From the NCBI RefSeq assembly GCF_007096885.1, contig NZ_VJNO01000050.1, forward strand, positions 1 through 40,817: DNA of 40,817 bases, in the 5' to 3' direction. Shown here one piece after another: positions 8,335 through 15,901 of this stretch. Source of the DNA: Streptomyces sp. 130. Its GTDB lineage: Bacteria; Actinomycetota; Actinomycetes; Streptomycetales; Streptomycetaceae. The position numbers and the translations under genes are program-made. Position 1 is the first letter of the stretch; each line of letters begins with the position of its first letter. The notes beneath the pieces were generated by a model, which had not been told where the DNA came from, made no database searches, and worked only from the letters and a program-made list of their open reading frames with translations.

Positions 8335-8646
8335 TCAGGCCGCCTCGGGGCCGTACACCTCGACGCTGTCCGAAACGCGACGCACGTGAATGCAGTCGCC
8401 CGGACACTCCTTGGCCGAATCCACCACGTCCTGGAGCAACGGCAGCGGCACCGGCGTGGTCGCGCCCTTGTCCTGCAGCAGCTCGTCGTCCGCGCTCTTC
8501 ACATACGCCAGACCGTCGATGTCCAGCTCGAACACCTCGGGCGCGTACTGCACGCAGATGCCGTCCCCCGTGCACAGGTCCTGGTCGATCCACACCTCCA
8601 GGTCCTGTGCCTCGCCACCGGTGGGAGCGTCCTGCCGCACGGTCAT
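8335..8646 (-). CDS. Small ferredoxin, probably [3Fe-4S] type
   Basis: A 103-residue electron carrier. The cluster motif C-x5-C is in DLCTGDGICVQYAPEVFEL and the third ligand in AKECPGDCIHV, the pattern of single-cluster actinobacterial ferredoxins that serve cytochromes P450. A fourth cysteine close by (CPGDC) is unusual in spacing, so a [4Fe-4S] state cannot be excluded. The downstream sequence is acidic, as expected for redox docking. The ATG at 8646 gives the usual family length; the frame stays open upstream to 8796 but that part is unlike ferredoxins. No P450 or reductase gene is in the window, so the partner is unknown. The gene is divergent from arc across a 242-base gap. Confidence 0.9.
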   Translation of the reverse strand: MTVRQDAPTGGEAQDLEVWIDQDLCTGDGICVQYAPEVFELDIDGLAYVKSADDELLQDKGATTPVPLPLLQDVVDSAKECPGDCIHVRRVSDSVEVYGPEAA

Positions 8647-8799
8647 GTCGCCTGCCGTTTCCTGCGTAGCCGGACCGGGAAAGAGCCAGCCCTGACGGGT
8701 GTTGAACGCTTCGACGATACAACCGGCCGCTTTCCGATGTTGAGCGGCGGGTATCCCCCTGGGACGGGGGAGAGCGCAAGGGTGAAGATCGGACACACC

Positions 8800-8832
8800 T
8801 CACAGTCTTTGTGATCTAGGGGTTTCAATCAC
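8800..8832. promoter_or_regulatory. Candidate operator with inverted repeats in the ferredoxin-arc intergenic region
   Basis: TCACA (8800-8804), five bases, then TGTGA (8810-8814) form a perfect dyad. A second dyad, GTGAT-N12-ATCAC, spans 8811-8832 and shares the middle half-site. The two lie just upstream of and over the presumed arc -35. The half-sites resemble CRP/FNR-type boxes but in opposite orientation (TCACA first), so no regulator can be assigned. Confidence 0.4.
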
Positions 8833-8850
8833 CACCCACGCAGGTAGGGT
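8822..8850 (+). promoter_or_regulatory. Predicted promoter of arc
   Basis: GTTTCA (8822-8827), a 17-base spacer and TAGGGT (8845-8850), giving a leader of about 32 bases that contains GGAGGAGG. The same GTTTCA-N17-TANNNT arrangement precedes pafA (17136-17164). Confidence 0.55.
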
Positions 8851-8888
8851 CAGGAAGCGTCCAGCTCCCCTTGGAGGAGGTGAGGACC

Positions 8889-10655
8889 GTGGCAGCCCAC
8901 GACGACGACATCAACCGCGGCATCCGGCCCGGGCGGGGGTCCGACGACCCAGCCGGCCAGGTCGCCTATCTCGAGCAGGAAATCGCCGTCCTGCGACGTA
9001 AGCTCGCCGACTCTCCGCGGCATACGAGGATTCTCGAAGAGCGGATCGTCGAGTTGCAGACCAACCTCGCAGGCGTGTCCGCCCAGAACGAGCGGCTCGC
9101 CAGCACGCTCCGCGAGGCCCGCGACCAGATCGTGGCCCTCAAGGAGGAGGTCGACCGGCTCGCACAGCCGCCGGCCGGCTTCGGGGTGTTCCTGCAGGCG
9201 AACGAGGACGGCACCTGCGACATCTTCACCGGGGGCCGCAAGCTCCGGGTGAACGTCAGCCCCAGCGTCGAACTCGAAGACCTCAGGCGCGGCCAGGAGG
9301 TCATGCTCAACGAAGCGCTCAACGTGGTCGACGCCATGGAATTCGAGCGCGCCGGGGACATCGTCACCCTCAAGGAGATCCTTGAGGACGGCGAACGCGC
9401 CCTGGTCATCGGGCACACCGACGAGGAAAGGGTGGTGAGGCTCGCCGAGCCGCTGCTGGACATCACCATCCGCCCCGGCGACGCCCTGCTGCTCGAACCC
9501 CGGTCCGGCTACGTCTACGAAGTCGTGCCCAAGAGCGAGGTCGAGGAACTCGTCCTCGAAGAAGTGCCGGACATCGACTACGACAAGATCGGCGGCCTGG
9601 GCGACCAGATCGAGCTGATCCGCGACGCGGTCGAGCTCCCGTATCTCCACCCCGACCTCTTCAAGGAGCACGAGCTCCGCCCGCCGAAGGGCATCCTGCT
9701 CTACGGCCCGCCCGGCTGCGGCAAGACGCTCATCGCCAAGGCCGTCGCCAACTCCCTGGCGAAGAAGGTCGCCGAGGTCACCGGACAGCCCGCCGGCAAG
9801 AGCTACTTCCTCAACATCAAGGGCCCCGAGCTCCTCAACAAGTACGTCGGCGAGACCGAGCGCCACATCCGCCTGGTCTTCCAGCGTGCCCGCGAGAAGG
9901 CGAGCGAGGGCACCCCCGTCATCGTCTTCTTCGACGAGATGGAGTCGCTCTTCCGCACCCGTGGATCGGGCGTCAGCTCGGACGTGGAGAACACCATCGT
10001 CCCGCAGCTGCTCGCCGAGATCGACGGCGTGGAGGGCCTGGAGAACGTCATCGTCATCGGCGCCTCCAACCGCGAGGACATGATCGACCCGGCGATCCTG
10101 CGCCCGGGCCGGCTCGACGTCAAGATCAAGATCGAGCGCCCCGACGCGGAGGCCGCGAAGGACATCTTCGCGAAGTACCTCACGCCTTCGCTGCCGCTGC
10201 ACGCGGACGACCTGGCCGAGCACACCGGCTCGAAGGAAGCCGCGGCGCACGCCATGATCCAGTCGGTCGTCGAGCGGATGTACACCGAGTCCGAGGAGAA
10301 CCGCTTCCTCGAGGTCACGTACGCCAACGGCGACAAGGAAGTCCTGTACTTCAAGGACTTCAACTCCGGCGCGATGATCCAGAACATCGTGGACCGGGCC
10401 AAGAAGATGGCCATCAAGGCCTTCCTCGACCACGGCCAGAAGGGCCTTCGCGTCTCCCACCTCCTCCAGGCATGCGTGGACGAGTTCAAGGAGAACGAGG
10501 ACCTGCCGAACACCACCAACCCGGACGACTGGGCCCGTATCTCCGGCAAGAAGGGCGAGCGGATCGTCTTCATCCGCACGCTCGTCACCGGAAAGCAGGG
10601 CGCGGACACCGGCCGCTCCATCGACACGGTGGCCAACACCGGTCAGTACCTGTAG
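8889..10655 (+). CDS. arc: Proteasome-associated AAA+ ATPase ARC/Mpa
   Basis: Hexameric unfoldase that captures pupylated proteins and threads them into the PrcBA 20S core. The 588-residue protein has an N-terminal coiled coil (about 17-75) that binds Pup and a double OB region (about 80-240). The AAA+ module follows, with Walker A YGPPGCGKT (272-280), Walker B VIVFFDE (344-350) and the arginine-finger region ASNREDMIDPAILRPGRLD. The protein ends in GQYL, the docking tail that opens the 20S gate. GTG 8889 is chosen for the strong GGAGGAGG site 8 bases upstream. A 19-base-stem terminator follows, so arc is transcribed separately from dop. The divergent ferredoxin gene is not known to be part of the system. 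Confidence 0.98.
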   Translation: MAAHDDDINRGIRPGRGSDDPAGQVAYLEQEIAVLRRKLADSPRHTRILEERIVELQTNLAGVSAQNERLASTLREARDQIVALKEEVDRLAQPPAGFGVFLQANEDGTCDIFTGGRKLRVNVSPSVELEDLRRGQEVMLNEALNVVDAMEFERAGDIVTLKEILEDGERALVIGHTDEERVVRLAEPLLDITIRPGDALLLEPRSGYVYEVVPKSEVEELVLEEVPDIDYDKIGGLGDQIELIRDAVELPYLHPDLFKEHELRPPKGILLYGPPGCGKTLIAKAVANSLAKKVAEVTGQPAGKSYFLNIKGPELLNKYVGETERHIRLVFQRAREKASEGTPVIVFFDEMESLFRTRGSGVSSDVENTIVPQLLAEIDGVEGLENVIVIGASNREDMIDPAILRPGRLDVKIKIERPDAEAAKDIFAKYLTPSLPLHADDLAEHTGSKEAAAHAMIQSVVERMYTESEENRFLEVTYANGDKEVLYFKDFNSGAMIQNIVDRAKKMAIKAFLDHGQKGLRVSHLLQACVDEFKENEDLPNTTNPDDWARISGKKGERIVFIRTLVTGKQGADTGRSIDTVANTGQYL

Positions 10656-10662
10656 AAGGCGT

Positions 10663-10706
10663 ACCGGCTGCGGGTGCCCGGCCGGGCACCCGCAGCCGGT
10701 TGCTTT
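10663..10706 (+). terminator. Terminator between arc and dop
   Basis: A perfect palindrome: the arms 10663-10681 and 10682-10700 are exact 19-base complements, followed by TGCTTT. It starts 7 bases after the arc stop. Confidence 0.9.
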
Positions 10707-10775
10707 CCGGCCAGCCGCGGGCGACACCGCGGCAATGACGACGCAATTGATCTCCCCACCGGCACGCGGGCGTTC

Positions 10776-10781
10776 TAGGCT
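10776..10781 (+). promoter_or_regulatory. Putative -10 element for dop
   Basis: TAGGCT lies 114 bases before the dop ATG and downstream of the arc terminator, so a promoter is needed here. No convincing -35 exists at 16-18 bases. TTGATC at 10747-10752 is 23 bases away, too far. Confidence 0.35.
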
Positions 10782-10895
10782 CAGGCGTACCACCCGTTCA
10801 CGCAGCGCGGGACGGGCAGACCGCGCACGCACCGAACAAGCAGCGGTACTTGAGCGCCGCCCCGGAAGGGAGCGCCGCCGGGCAAGGAGGGCCGC

Positions 10896-12407
10896 ATGAC
10901 CGTACGGCGAGTAATGGGCATCGAGACGGAGTACGGGATCTCCGTCCCCGGACACCCCAACGCCAATGCCATGCTCACCTCGTCCCAGATCGTCAACGCC
11001 TACGCGGCGGCGATGCACCGGGCGCGCCGCGCCCGCTGGGACTTCGAGGAGGAGAACCCGCTGCGGGACGCGCGAGGCTTCGACCTCGCCCGTGAGACCG
11101 CCGACTCCAGCCAGCTCACGGACGAGGACATCGGCCTGGCCAATGTGATCCTCACCAACGGGGCCCGGCTCTACGTCGACCACGCGCACCCCGAGTACAG
11201 CTCCCCGGAGATCACCAATCCCAGGGACGCCGTCCTGTGGGACAAGGCCGGCGAGCGGATCATGGCCGAGGCGGCCGAGCGCGCGGCGCGGCTCCCGGGC
11301 GCCCAGCCGATCCACCTCTACAAGAACAACACCGACAACAAGGGCGCCTCCTACGGGACGCACGAGAACTACCTGATGAAGCGGGAGACCCCGTTCTCGG
11401 ACATCGTGCGCCACCTGACGCCGTTCTTCGTCTCGCGCCAGGTGGTCACCGGCGCCGGACGGGTCGGGATCGGCCAGGACGGCGGCGAGCACGGCTTCCA
11501 GCTCAGCCAGCGCGCCGACTACTTCGAGGTCGAGGTCGGCCTGGAGACCACGCTCAAGCGCCCCATCATCAACACCCGCGACGAGCCGCACTCGGACGCC
11601 GAGAAGTACCGCAGGCTCCATGTGATCATCGGCGACGCGAATCTCTCCGAGATCTCGACGTATCTGAAGCTGGGCACCACCTCGCTCGTCCTGTCCATGA
11701 TCGAGGACGGGTTCATCAATGTCGACCTGGCCGTCGACCAGCCGGTGCGCACCCTCCACCAGGTCTCGCACGACCCCGGGCTCCAGCAGCTGATCACGCT
11801 CCGCAGCGGCCGGACACTCACCGCGGTGCAGCTCCAGATGGAGTACTTCGAGCTGGGCCGCAAATACGTCGAGGAGCGGTACGGGGCGGACGCCGACGAG
11901 CAGACCAAGGACATCCTGAGCCGGTGGGAGGACACCCTGAACCGGCTGGAGAACGACCCGATGAGCCTGGCCGGCGAGCTGGACTGGGTGGCGAAACGGC
12001 AGCTCATGGAGGGCTACCGGCGCCGCGACGGCCTGGACTGGGACGCGGCCCGGCTGCACCTGGTGGACCTGCAGTACGCGGACGTACGGCAGGACAAGGG
12101 GCTGTACAACCGCCTGGTGGCCCGCGGCCGGATGAAGCGCCTCTTGGACGAGCGCGAGGTCGAGCGGGCCCGTACGGCGCCGCCCGAGGACACCAGGGCG
12201 TACTTCCGCGGCCGCTGCCTCGAACAGTACGCGGACGACGTCGCCGCGGCCTCCTGGGACTCGGTGATCTTCGACCTGCCGGGCCAGGACTCCCTTCAGC
12301 GGGTGCCCACGATGGAGCCCCTGCGGGGCACCCGGGAGCACGTGAAGTCCCTCCTGGACCGGTGCCGTACGGCACAGGAGCTGGTCCAGGTCCTCTCGGG
12401 CGGCTGA
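10896..12407 (+). CDS. dop: Pup deamidase/depupylase Dop
   Basis: Converts the C-terminal Gln of Pup to Glu before ligation and also removes Pup from conjugates. It is a carboxylate-amine-ligase (glutamine-synthetase-like) fold of 503 residues. The ATP/Mg site begins with GIETEYG (8-14). The nucleophile-position aspartate is Asp95 in RLYVDHAHPEYSSPE, matching the numbering known for Dop. The insertion WDFEEENPLRDARGF (about 48-62) is the Dop loop that separates it from the ligase PafA. Further family motifs are HLYKNNTDNKGASYGTHENY and RPIINTRDEPH. The ATG at 10896 follows a GCAAGGAGGG ribosome site. Pup follows on the same strand after 130 bases but has its own promoter. Confidence 0.97.
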   Translation: MTVRRVMGIETEYGISVPGHPNANAMLTSSQIVNAYAAAMHRARRARWDFEEENPLRDARGFDLARETADSSQLTDEDIGLANVILTNGARLYVDHAHPEYSSPEITNPRDAVLWDKAGERIMAEAAERAARLPGAQPIHLYKNNTDNKGASYGTHENYLMKRETPFSDIVRHLTPFFVSRQVVTGAGRVGIGQDGGEHGFQLSQRADYFEVEVGLETTLKRPIINTRDEPHSDAEKYRRLHVIIGDANLSEISTYLKLGTTSLVLSMIEDGFINVDLAVDQPVRTLHQVSHDPGLQQLITLRSGRTLTAVQLQMEYFELGRKYVEERYGADADEQTKDILSRWEDTLNRLENDPMSLAGELDWVAKRQLMEGYRRRDGLDWDAARLHLVDLQYADVRQDKGLYNRLVARGRMKRLLDEREVERARTAPPEDTRAYFRGRCLEQYADDVAAASWDSVIFDLPGQDSLQRVPTMEPLRGTREHVKSLLDRCRTAQELVQVLSGG

Positions 12408-12478
12408 GAGCGCCTGAAAGGGCTCCCGGCTGGGAATCATTCCGATGACCTCCGGACGTTGAGACAAGTACCGGGCCA

Positions 12479-12501
12479 ATGTCGGACCCCATGGGTAGGG
12501 T
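12479..12501 (+). promoter_or_regulatory. RecA-NDp-like (PafBC-type) promoter of pup
   Basis: ATGTCGGAC-N8-TAGGGT. The TGTCRG core, the 8-base gap and the TANNNT box match the RecA-NDp consensus; the last two bases of the upstream block (AC rather than TG) do not. Transcription would begin near 12508, giving a leader of about 30 bases that carries the pup ribosome site. No sigma-70-like -35 is present, as expected for an activator-dependent promoter. Confidence 0.6.
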
Positions 12502-12537
12502 CTGATCAAGTGCTTCGAACCGAGCGGGGTGAGCTAG

Positions 12538-12756
12538 ATGGCGACCAAGGACACCGGCGGCGGACAGCAGAAGGCGACGCGTTCCACGGAGGAGGTCGAG
12601 GAGCAGGCGCAGGACGCGCAGGCTTCCGAGGACCTCAAGGAACGCCAGGAGAAGCTGAGCGACGACGTGGACGACGTCCTCGACGAGATCGACGATGTGC
12701 TCGAGTCGAACGCCGAGGACTTTGTTCGAAGCTTCGTTCAAAAGGGCGGCCAGTAA
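12538..12756 (+). CDS. pup: Prokaryotic ubiquitin-like protein Pup
   Basis: A 72-residue, intrinsically disordered protein tag. After deamidation by Dop its C-terminal residue is joined by PafA to lysines of target proteins, marking them for ARC/PrcBA. The C-terminus KGGQ is the canonical GGQ form that needs Dop. The helical ARC-binding region is LKERQEKLSDDVDDVLDEI (about 32-50). The N-terminal 25 residues are disordered, as needed to engage the ATPase pore. The ATG at 12538 follows GGGGTGAG. Composition (Asp/Glu-rich, no Trp or Cys) and length are normal for the family. The gap of 202 bases to prcB contains a hairpin and a separate TAGGGT box. Confidence 0.98.
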   Translation: MATKDTGGGQQKATRSTEEVEEQAQDAQASEDLKERQEKLSDDVDDVLDEIDDVLESNAEDFVRSFVQKGGQ

Positions 12757-12786
12757 CCGGCCCCGCGCCGGAGGCCGGCTGCGGCT

Positions 12787-12817
12787 GTGCGGCACGGGCG
12801 GGCCGCCCGCGCCGCAC
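12787..12817 (+). terminator. Hairpin between pup and prcB, possible partial terminator
   Basis: Arms GTGCGGC and GCCGCAC flank an inner CGGGC/GCCCG stem with one mismatch (A12794 opposite C12810). No T tract follows, so it may attenuate rather than stop transcription into prcB. Confidence 0.45.
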
Positions 12818-12888
12818 CCCGCGGGCTCGGACCGCGTCACCGGTCCGATTGCCCACGCCTTCGATGTGGATCACCGTCACCGGGCGGG

Positions 12889-12894
12889 TAGGGT
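12889..12894 (+). promoter_or_regulatory. Putative -10 element for prcB
   Basis: TAGGGT 65 bases upstream of the prcB GTG. No clear -35 is visible, and the sequence at RecA-NDp spacing (12872-12880) does not match that consensus. Confidence 0.35.
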
Positions 12895-12958
12895 CCGGGG
12901 CATACCGTGCTTCAACTGCAATTCGGCGCAGGGCCGTCGCATACCTGGAGGGAAACGC

Positions 12959-13807
12959 GTGGAAGCCAACACTCGTAGCACCGGGCGTCTACCAGCTGCC
13001 TTCCTGACGCCGGGATCGTCCTCCTTCATGGACTTCCTGTCCGACCAGGCGCCGGAGATGCTGCCGGGCAACCGGCAGACGCCGCCCCTGAAGGGCGCCG
13101 TCGAGGCGCCGCACGGCACGACGATCGTGGCCGCGGCCTTCCCCGGCGGTGTGGTCCTGGCCGGTGACCGGCGGGCGACCATGGGGAACATGATCGCGCA
13201 GCGCGACATCGAGAAGGTCTTCCCGGCCGACGAGTACTCCGCGGTGGGCATCGCCGGTACGGCGGGTCTCGCCGTGGAGATGGTCAAGCTCTTCCAGCTG
13301 GAGCTGGAGCACTTCGAGAAGGTGGAGGGCGCCCAGCTCTCCCTGGAGGGCAAGGCCAACCGGCTCTCCACGATGATCCGGAGCAACCTGGCGATGGCCA
13401 TGCAGGGCCTCGCCGTCGTCCCGCTCTTCGCCGGTTACGACATCGACCGCGAGCGCGGACGCATCTTCAGCTACGACGTCACCGGCGGCCGTTCCGAGGA
13501 GCACGTCGGCTACGCGTCCACCGGCTCCGGCTCGATCTTCGCCCGGGGCTCGATGAAGAAGCTCTACCGCGACGACCTGACGGAGGAGGAGACGCTGACG
13601 CTGGTCGTGCAGGCGCTGTACGACGCGGCGGACGACGACTCGGCGACGGGCGGTCCGGACGTGGGCCGCCGTATCTATCCGATCGTCACCGTCATCACGG
13701 ACGAGGGCTTCCGGAAGCTGACCGACGCGGAATCCTCCGAGATCGCCCGCTCGATTCTGGAACGCCGCCTGGAACAGCCCGACGGCCCGCGCGCCGCGCT
13801 GCTCTGA
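12959..13807 (+). CDS. prcB: 20S proteasome beta subunit (catalytic)
   Basis: Forms the two inner seven-membered rings of the proteasome and carries the proteolytic sites. The 282-residue precursor has a 53-residue propeptide. Autocleavage at HG/TT exposes Thr54 as catalytic N-terminal nucleophile (TTIVAAAFPGGVVLAGDRRAT). The conserved Asp and Lys of the site lie in LAGDRRAT and DIEKVFPAD. Start GTG 12959 is preceded by GGAGGG at 12947-12952. prcA begins 62 bases downstream with its own ribosome site, so the two are co-transcribed. The length is normal for Streptomyces PrcB. Confidence 0.97.
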   Translation: MEANTRSTGRLPAAFLTPGSSSFMDFLSDQAPEMLPGNRQTPPLKGAVEAPHGTTIVAAAFPGGVVLAGDRRATMGNMIAQRDIEKVFPADEYSAVGIAGTAGLAVEMVKLFQLELEHFEKVEGAQLSLEGKANRLSTMIRSNLAMAMQGLAVVPLFAGYDIDRERGRIFSYDVTGGRSEEHVGYASTGSGSIFARGSMKKLYRDDLTEEETLTLVVQALYDAADDDSATGGPDVGRRIYPIVTVITDEGFRKLTDAESSEIARSILERRLEQPDGPRAALL

Positions 13808-13869
13808 GCACCCGTCCGTATCCAGCTTCTTCGATGCTCCCGCCACTGACAGAAAGGGACGGATAGCCG

Positions 13870-14682
13870 GTGTCGACGCCGTTCTATGTCTCACCTCAGC
13901 AGGCCATGGCCGACCGGGCGGAATACGCCCGGAAGGGCATCGCCCGCGGTCGCAGCCTGGTTGTGCTGCAGTACGCCGACGGAATCGTGTTCGTCGGCGA
14001 GAACCCGTCCCGTGCGCTGCACAAGTTCAGCGAGATCTACGACCGGATCGGTTTCGCCGCCGCCGGCAAGTACAACGAGTACGAGAACCTGCGCATCGGC
14101 GGAGTCCGCTATGCGGATCTGCGCGGTTACACCTACGACCGCGACGATGTGACGGCCCGTGGGCTGGCGAACGTCTACGCACAGACGCTCGGCACCATTT
14201 TCTCCAGCGCGGCCGAGAAGCCGTACGAGGTGGAGCTCGTGGTCGCCGAGGTGGGCAGCGCGCCCGAGGGCGACCAGATCTACCGGCTGCCGCACGACGG
14301 CTCGATCGTGGACGAGCACGGCTCGGTCGCGGTCGGCGGCAACGCCGAGCAGATCAGCACCTTCCTCGACCAGCGCCACCGCGACGGGATGTCGCTCGCC
14401 GAGGCGCTGAAGCTCGCGGTGCAGGCGCTGTCCCGCGACCCCAACGGCAGTGAGCGGGAGATCCCCGCCGACCGGCTGGAGGTCGCGGTCCTGGACCGCA
14501 CGCGGCCGCAGCAGCGCAAGTTCAAGCGGATCGTCGGCCGGCAGCTGGCCAGGCTCCTCGAAGCGGAGGCCGCCGCGTCGACGCCGACCGACGCCCCGTC
14601 CGACGCGGAGGACGGCGACACCGCCCCGGACGGCCCCACGGCCACGACCGACACGACGGAATCCGGCGGCGACGTGGAGTAA
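13870..14682 (+). CDS. prcA: 20S proteasome alpha subunit
   Basis: Forms the outer rings that gate entry to the proteolytic chamber and bind the ARC docking tail. The 270-residue protein begins STPFYVSPQQAMADRAEYARKGIARGRS, the gating N-terminus plus helix H0 of actinobacterial alpha subunits. It has no catalytic Thr. The last 45 residues are a disordered acidic Ser/Thr/Asp tail. Start GTG 13870 follows GAAAGGGACGG. It ends the prcB-prcA unit at a bidirectional terminator shared with the convergent lacI-type gene. Confidence 0.97.
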   Translation: MSTPFYVSPQQAMADRAEYARKGIARGRSLVVLQYADGIVFVGENPSRALHKFSEIYDRIGFAAAGKYNEYENLRIGGVRYADLRGYTYDRDDVTARGLANVYAQTLGTIFSSAAEKPYEVELVVAEVGSAPEGDQIYRLPHDGSIVDEHGSVAVGGNAEQISTFLDQRHRDGMSLAEALKLAVQALSRDPNGSEREIPADRLEVAVLDRTRPQQRKFKRIVGRQLARLLEAEAAASTPTDAPSDAEDGDTAPDGPTATTDTTESGGDVE

Positions 14683-14697
14683 CGCCCCCGGACCGCC

Positions 14698-14731
14698 GAG
14701 CCCCGGCCCGCCCGCAGGCGGACCGGGGCTC
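14698..14731. terminator. Bidirectional terminator between prcA and the LacI-family gene
   Basis: Arms GAGCCCCGG (14698-14706) and CCGGGGCTC (14723-14731), plus an inner CCGCC/GGCGG stem with a CGCA loop and one mismatch. It lies in the 51-base gap between the two convergent stops. Confidence 0.8.
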
Positions 14732-14733
14732 CG

Positions 14734-15771
14734 TCACGCTCCCGCGCCTTCCGGCACCGGCGCCGTCGAGCCCCGGACGACCAGCCGCACCGGCAGGCTG
14801 CCCGGCTCGGCGTCCCGGCCGTCCAGGACCGCCAGCAGAGCGGCCATGCCGCGCTCGCCGACCTGCACGGCGGGCAGCCGGACCGTGGTCAGCTCCGGCT
14901 CCACCGCGGTGGCCAGGGCCAGGTCGTCGAAACCGGTGACCGAGACGTCGTCCGGCACCCGCAGCCCGAACCGGCGGGCCGCCTTGCACGCCCCCGCCGC
15001 CAGGATGTCGTCGTCGCAGACGATCGCGGTGGGCCGGGGCCCGGGCAGCCCGAGCGCGCGTTCCGCCGCCTCCCGCCCCGCCCGGACGTCCAGCGCCGCG
15101 GCCACCGAGCGGACCTCGGTGCCGGGGCTCCGGCGCAGCTCCTCGCGCAGGGCCGCCGCGCGGCAGGCGAAGGTCCAGGCGTCGACGGCCGAGGCCAGGT
15201 GGAGGAAGCGCCGGTGGCCGAGGGCGAGCAGATGGCAGGCCACCTGGCGCATCCCGTCGGCGATGTCGAGGTTCACCCGGGCGGCGGGCCCGGGCGCCGA
15301 GGGGTCGCTGTCCAGCATCACGAGGGGGACGTCCGCGCCGTGCAGGGCGTCGAGCGCGTCGGCGGCCATGGAGGAGGCGATGACCCCGTCCAGCGCGGCC
15401 CGGGCCGACGGGAAGGGGTCGCGGGCCGGGCCGGTGCCGTCCGGGGAGGGGTAGAGCACGACCCCGAAGCCGTGCTCGGCGGCGACCGCGGCGGCTCCGG
15501 TGTACACCCGGGCGAAGAACTCGTTGGTGAGGGCCGGGACGACCAGCAGCGCCGTCCGGGTGCGGCCGAGGCGCAGATTGCGGGCGGCGAGGTTGGGCCG
15601 GTAGCCCAGGCCGCGGGCGGCGTCGCGGACCCGTCCCGCGGTGGACTCGGAGACCCGTCCCCGCCATTTGTCGCCGAGCACCAGCGAGACGGTGGCCTGG
15701 GAGACGCCGGCGGCCCGGGCCACGTCACGGCTGGTGGGCCGGGGCGGGCCGAGTGGTGCGGGGCTGGTCAC
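14734..15771 (-). CDS. LacI/GalR-family transcriptional regulator
   Basis: A 345-residue repressor or activator. The N-terminal helix-turn-helix is TSRDVARAAGVSQATVSLVL (about 13-32) with the hinge helix YRPNLAARNLRLGRT. The rest is a periplasmic-binding-protein-like effector domain (LLVVPALTNEFFARVYTGA, DGVIASSMA, GFDDLALATAVEPELTTVRLP). The ligand is unknown, probably a sugar or nucleoside. GTG 15771 is chosen because GGAGG precedes it by 5 bases and the HTH then begins close to the N-terminus; an ATG at 15828 is possible. It is divergent from the MFS gene, with a dyad operator between them, so it probably controls itself and that exporter. It sits inside the proteasome cluster without an evident link to it. 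Confidence 0.93.
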   Translation of the reverse strand: MTSPAPLGPPRPTSRDVARAAGVSQATVSLVLGDKWRGRVSESTAGRVRDAARGLGYRPNLAARNLRLGRTRTALLVVPALTNEFFARVYTGAAAVAAEHGFGVVLYPSPDGTGPARDPFPSARAALDGVIASSMAADALDALHGADVPLVMLDSDPSAPGPAARVNLDIADGMRQVACHLLALGHRRFLHLASAVDAWTFACRAAALREELRRSPGTEVRSVAAALDVRAGREAAERALGLPGPRPTAIVCDDDILAAGACKAARRFGLRVPDDVSVTGFDDLALATAVEPELTTVRLPAVQVGERGMAALLAVLDGRDAEPGSLPVRLVVRGSTAPVPEGAGA

Positions 15772-15830
15772 GCGGGCCTCCGGGCCGGTCGGTTCAGGCC
15801 CGTGAGGTGGACCTGCGGACGGGCTCATGG

Positions 15831-15857
15831 TACGTATGAACCCGGAAGTTATACGTA
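15831..15857. promoter_or_regulatory. Dyad operator between the LacI-family and MFS genes
   Basis: TACGTAT (15831-15837), 13 bases, ATACGTA (15851-15857): perfectly symmetric 7-base arms, each containing the palindrome TACGTA. On the minus strand the right arm overlaps a TATAAC sequence that could be the regulator's -10. It is A/T-rich in a G/C-rich region. It is a good candidate for the binding site of the adjacent regulator; that is inference. Confidence 0.6.
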
Positions 15858-15901
15858 AAACCTCGCAGCCCGCACAGGCGCCCGAGGGAGAGGGGCGGGA
15901 C

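Noticed and set aside
8850..12509. Very long minus-strand open frame opposite arc and dop
   Set aside because: It mirrors the third-codon G/C pattern of two well-identified genes, has no family resemblance and no ribosome site; such shadow frames are usual in high-G+C DNA.
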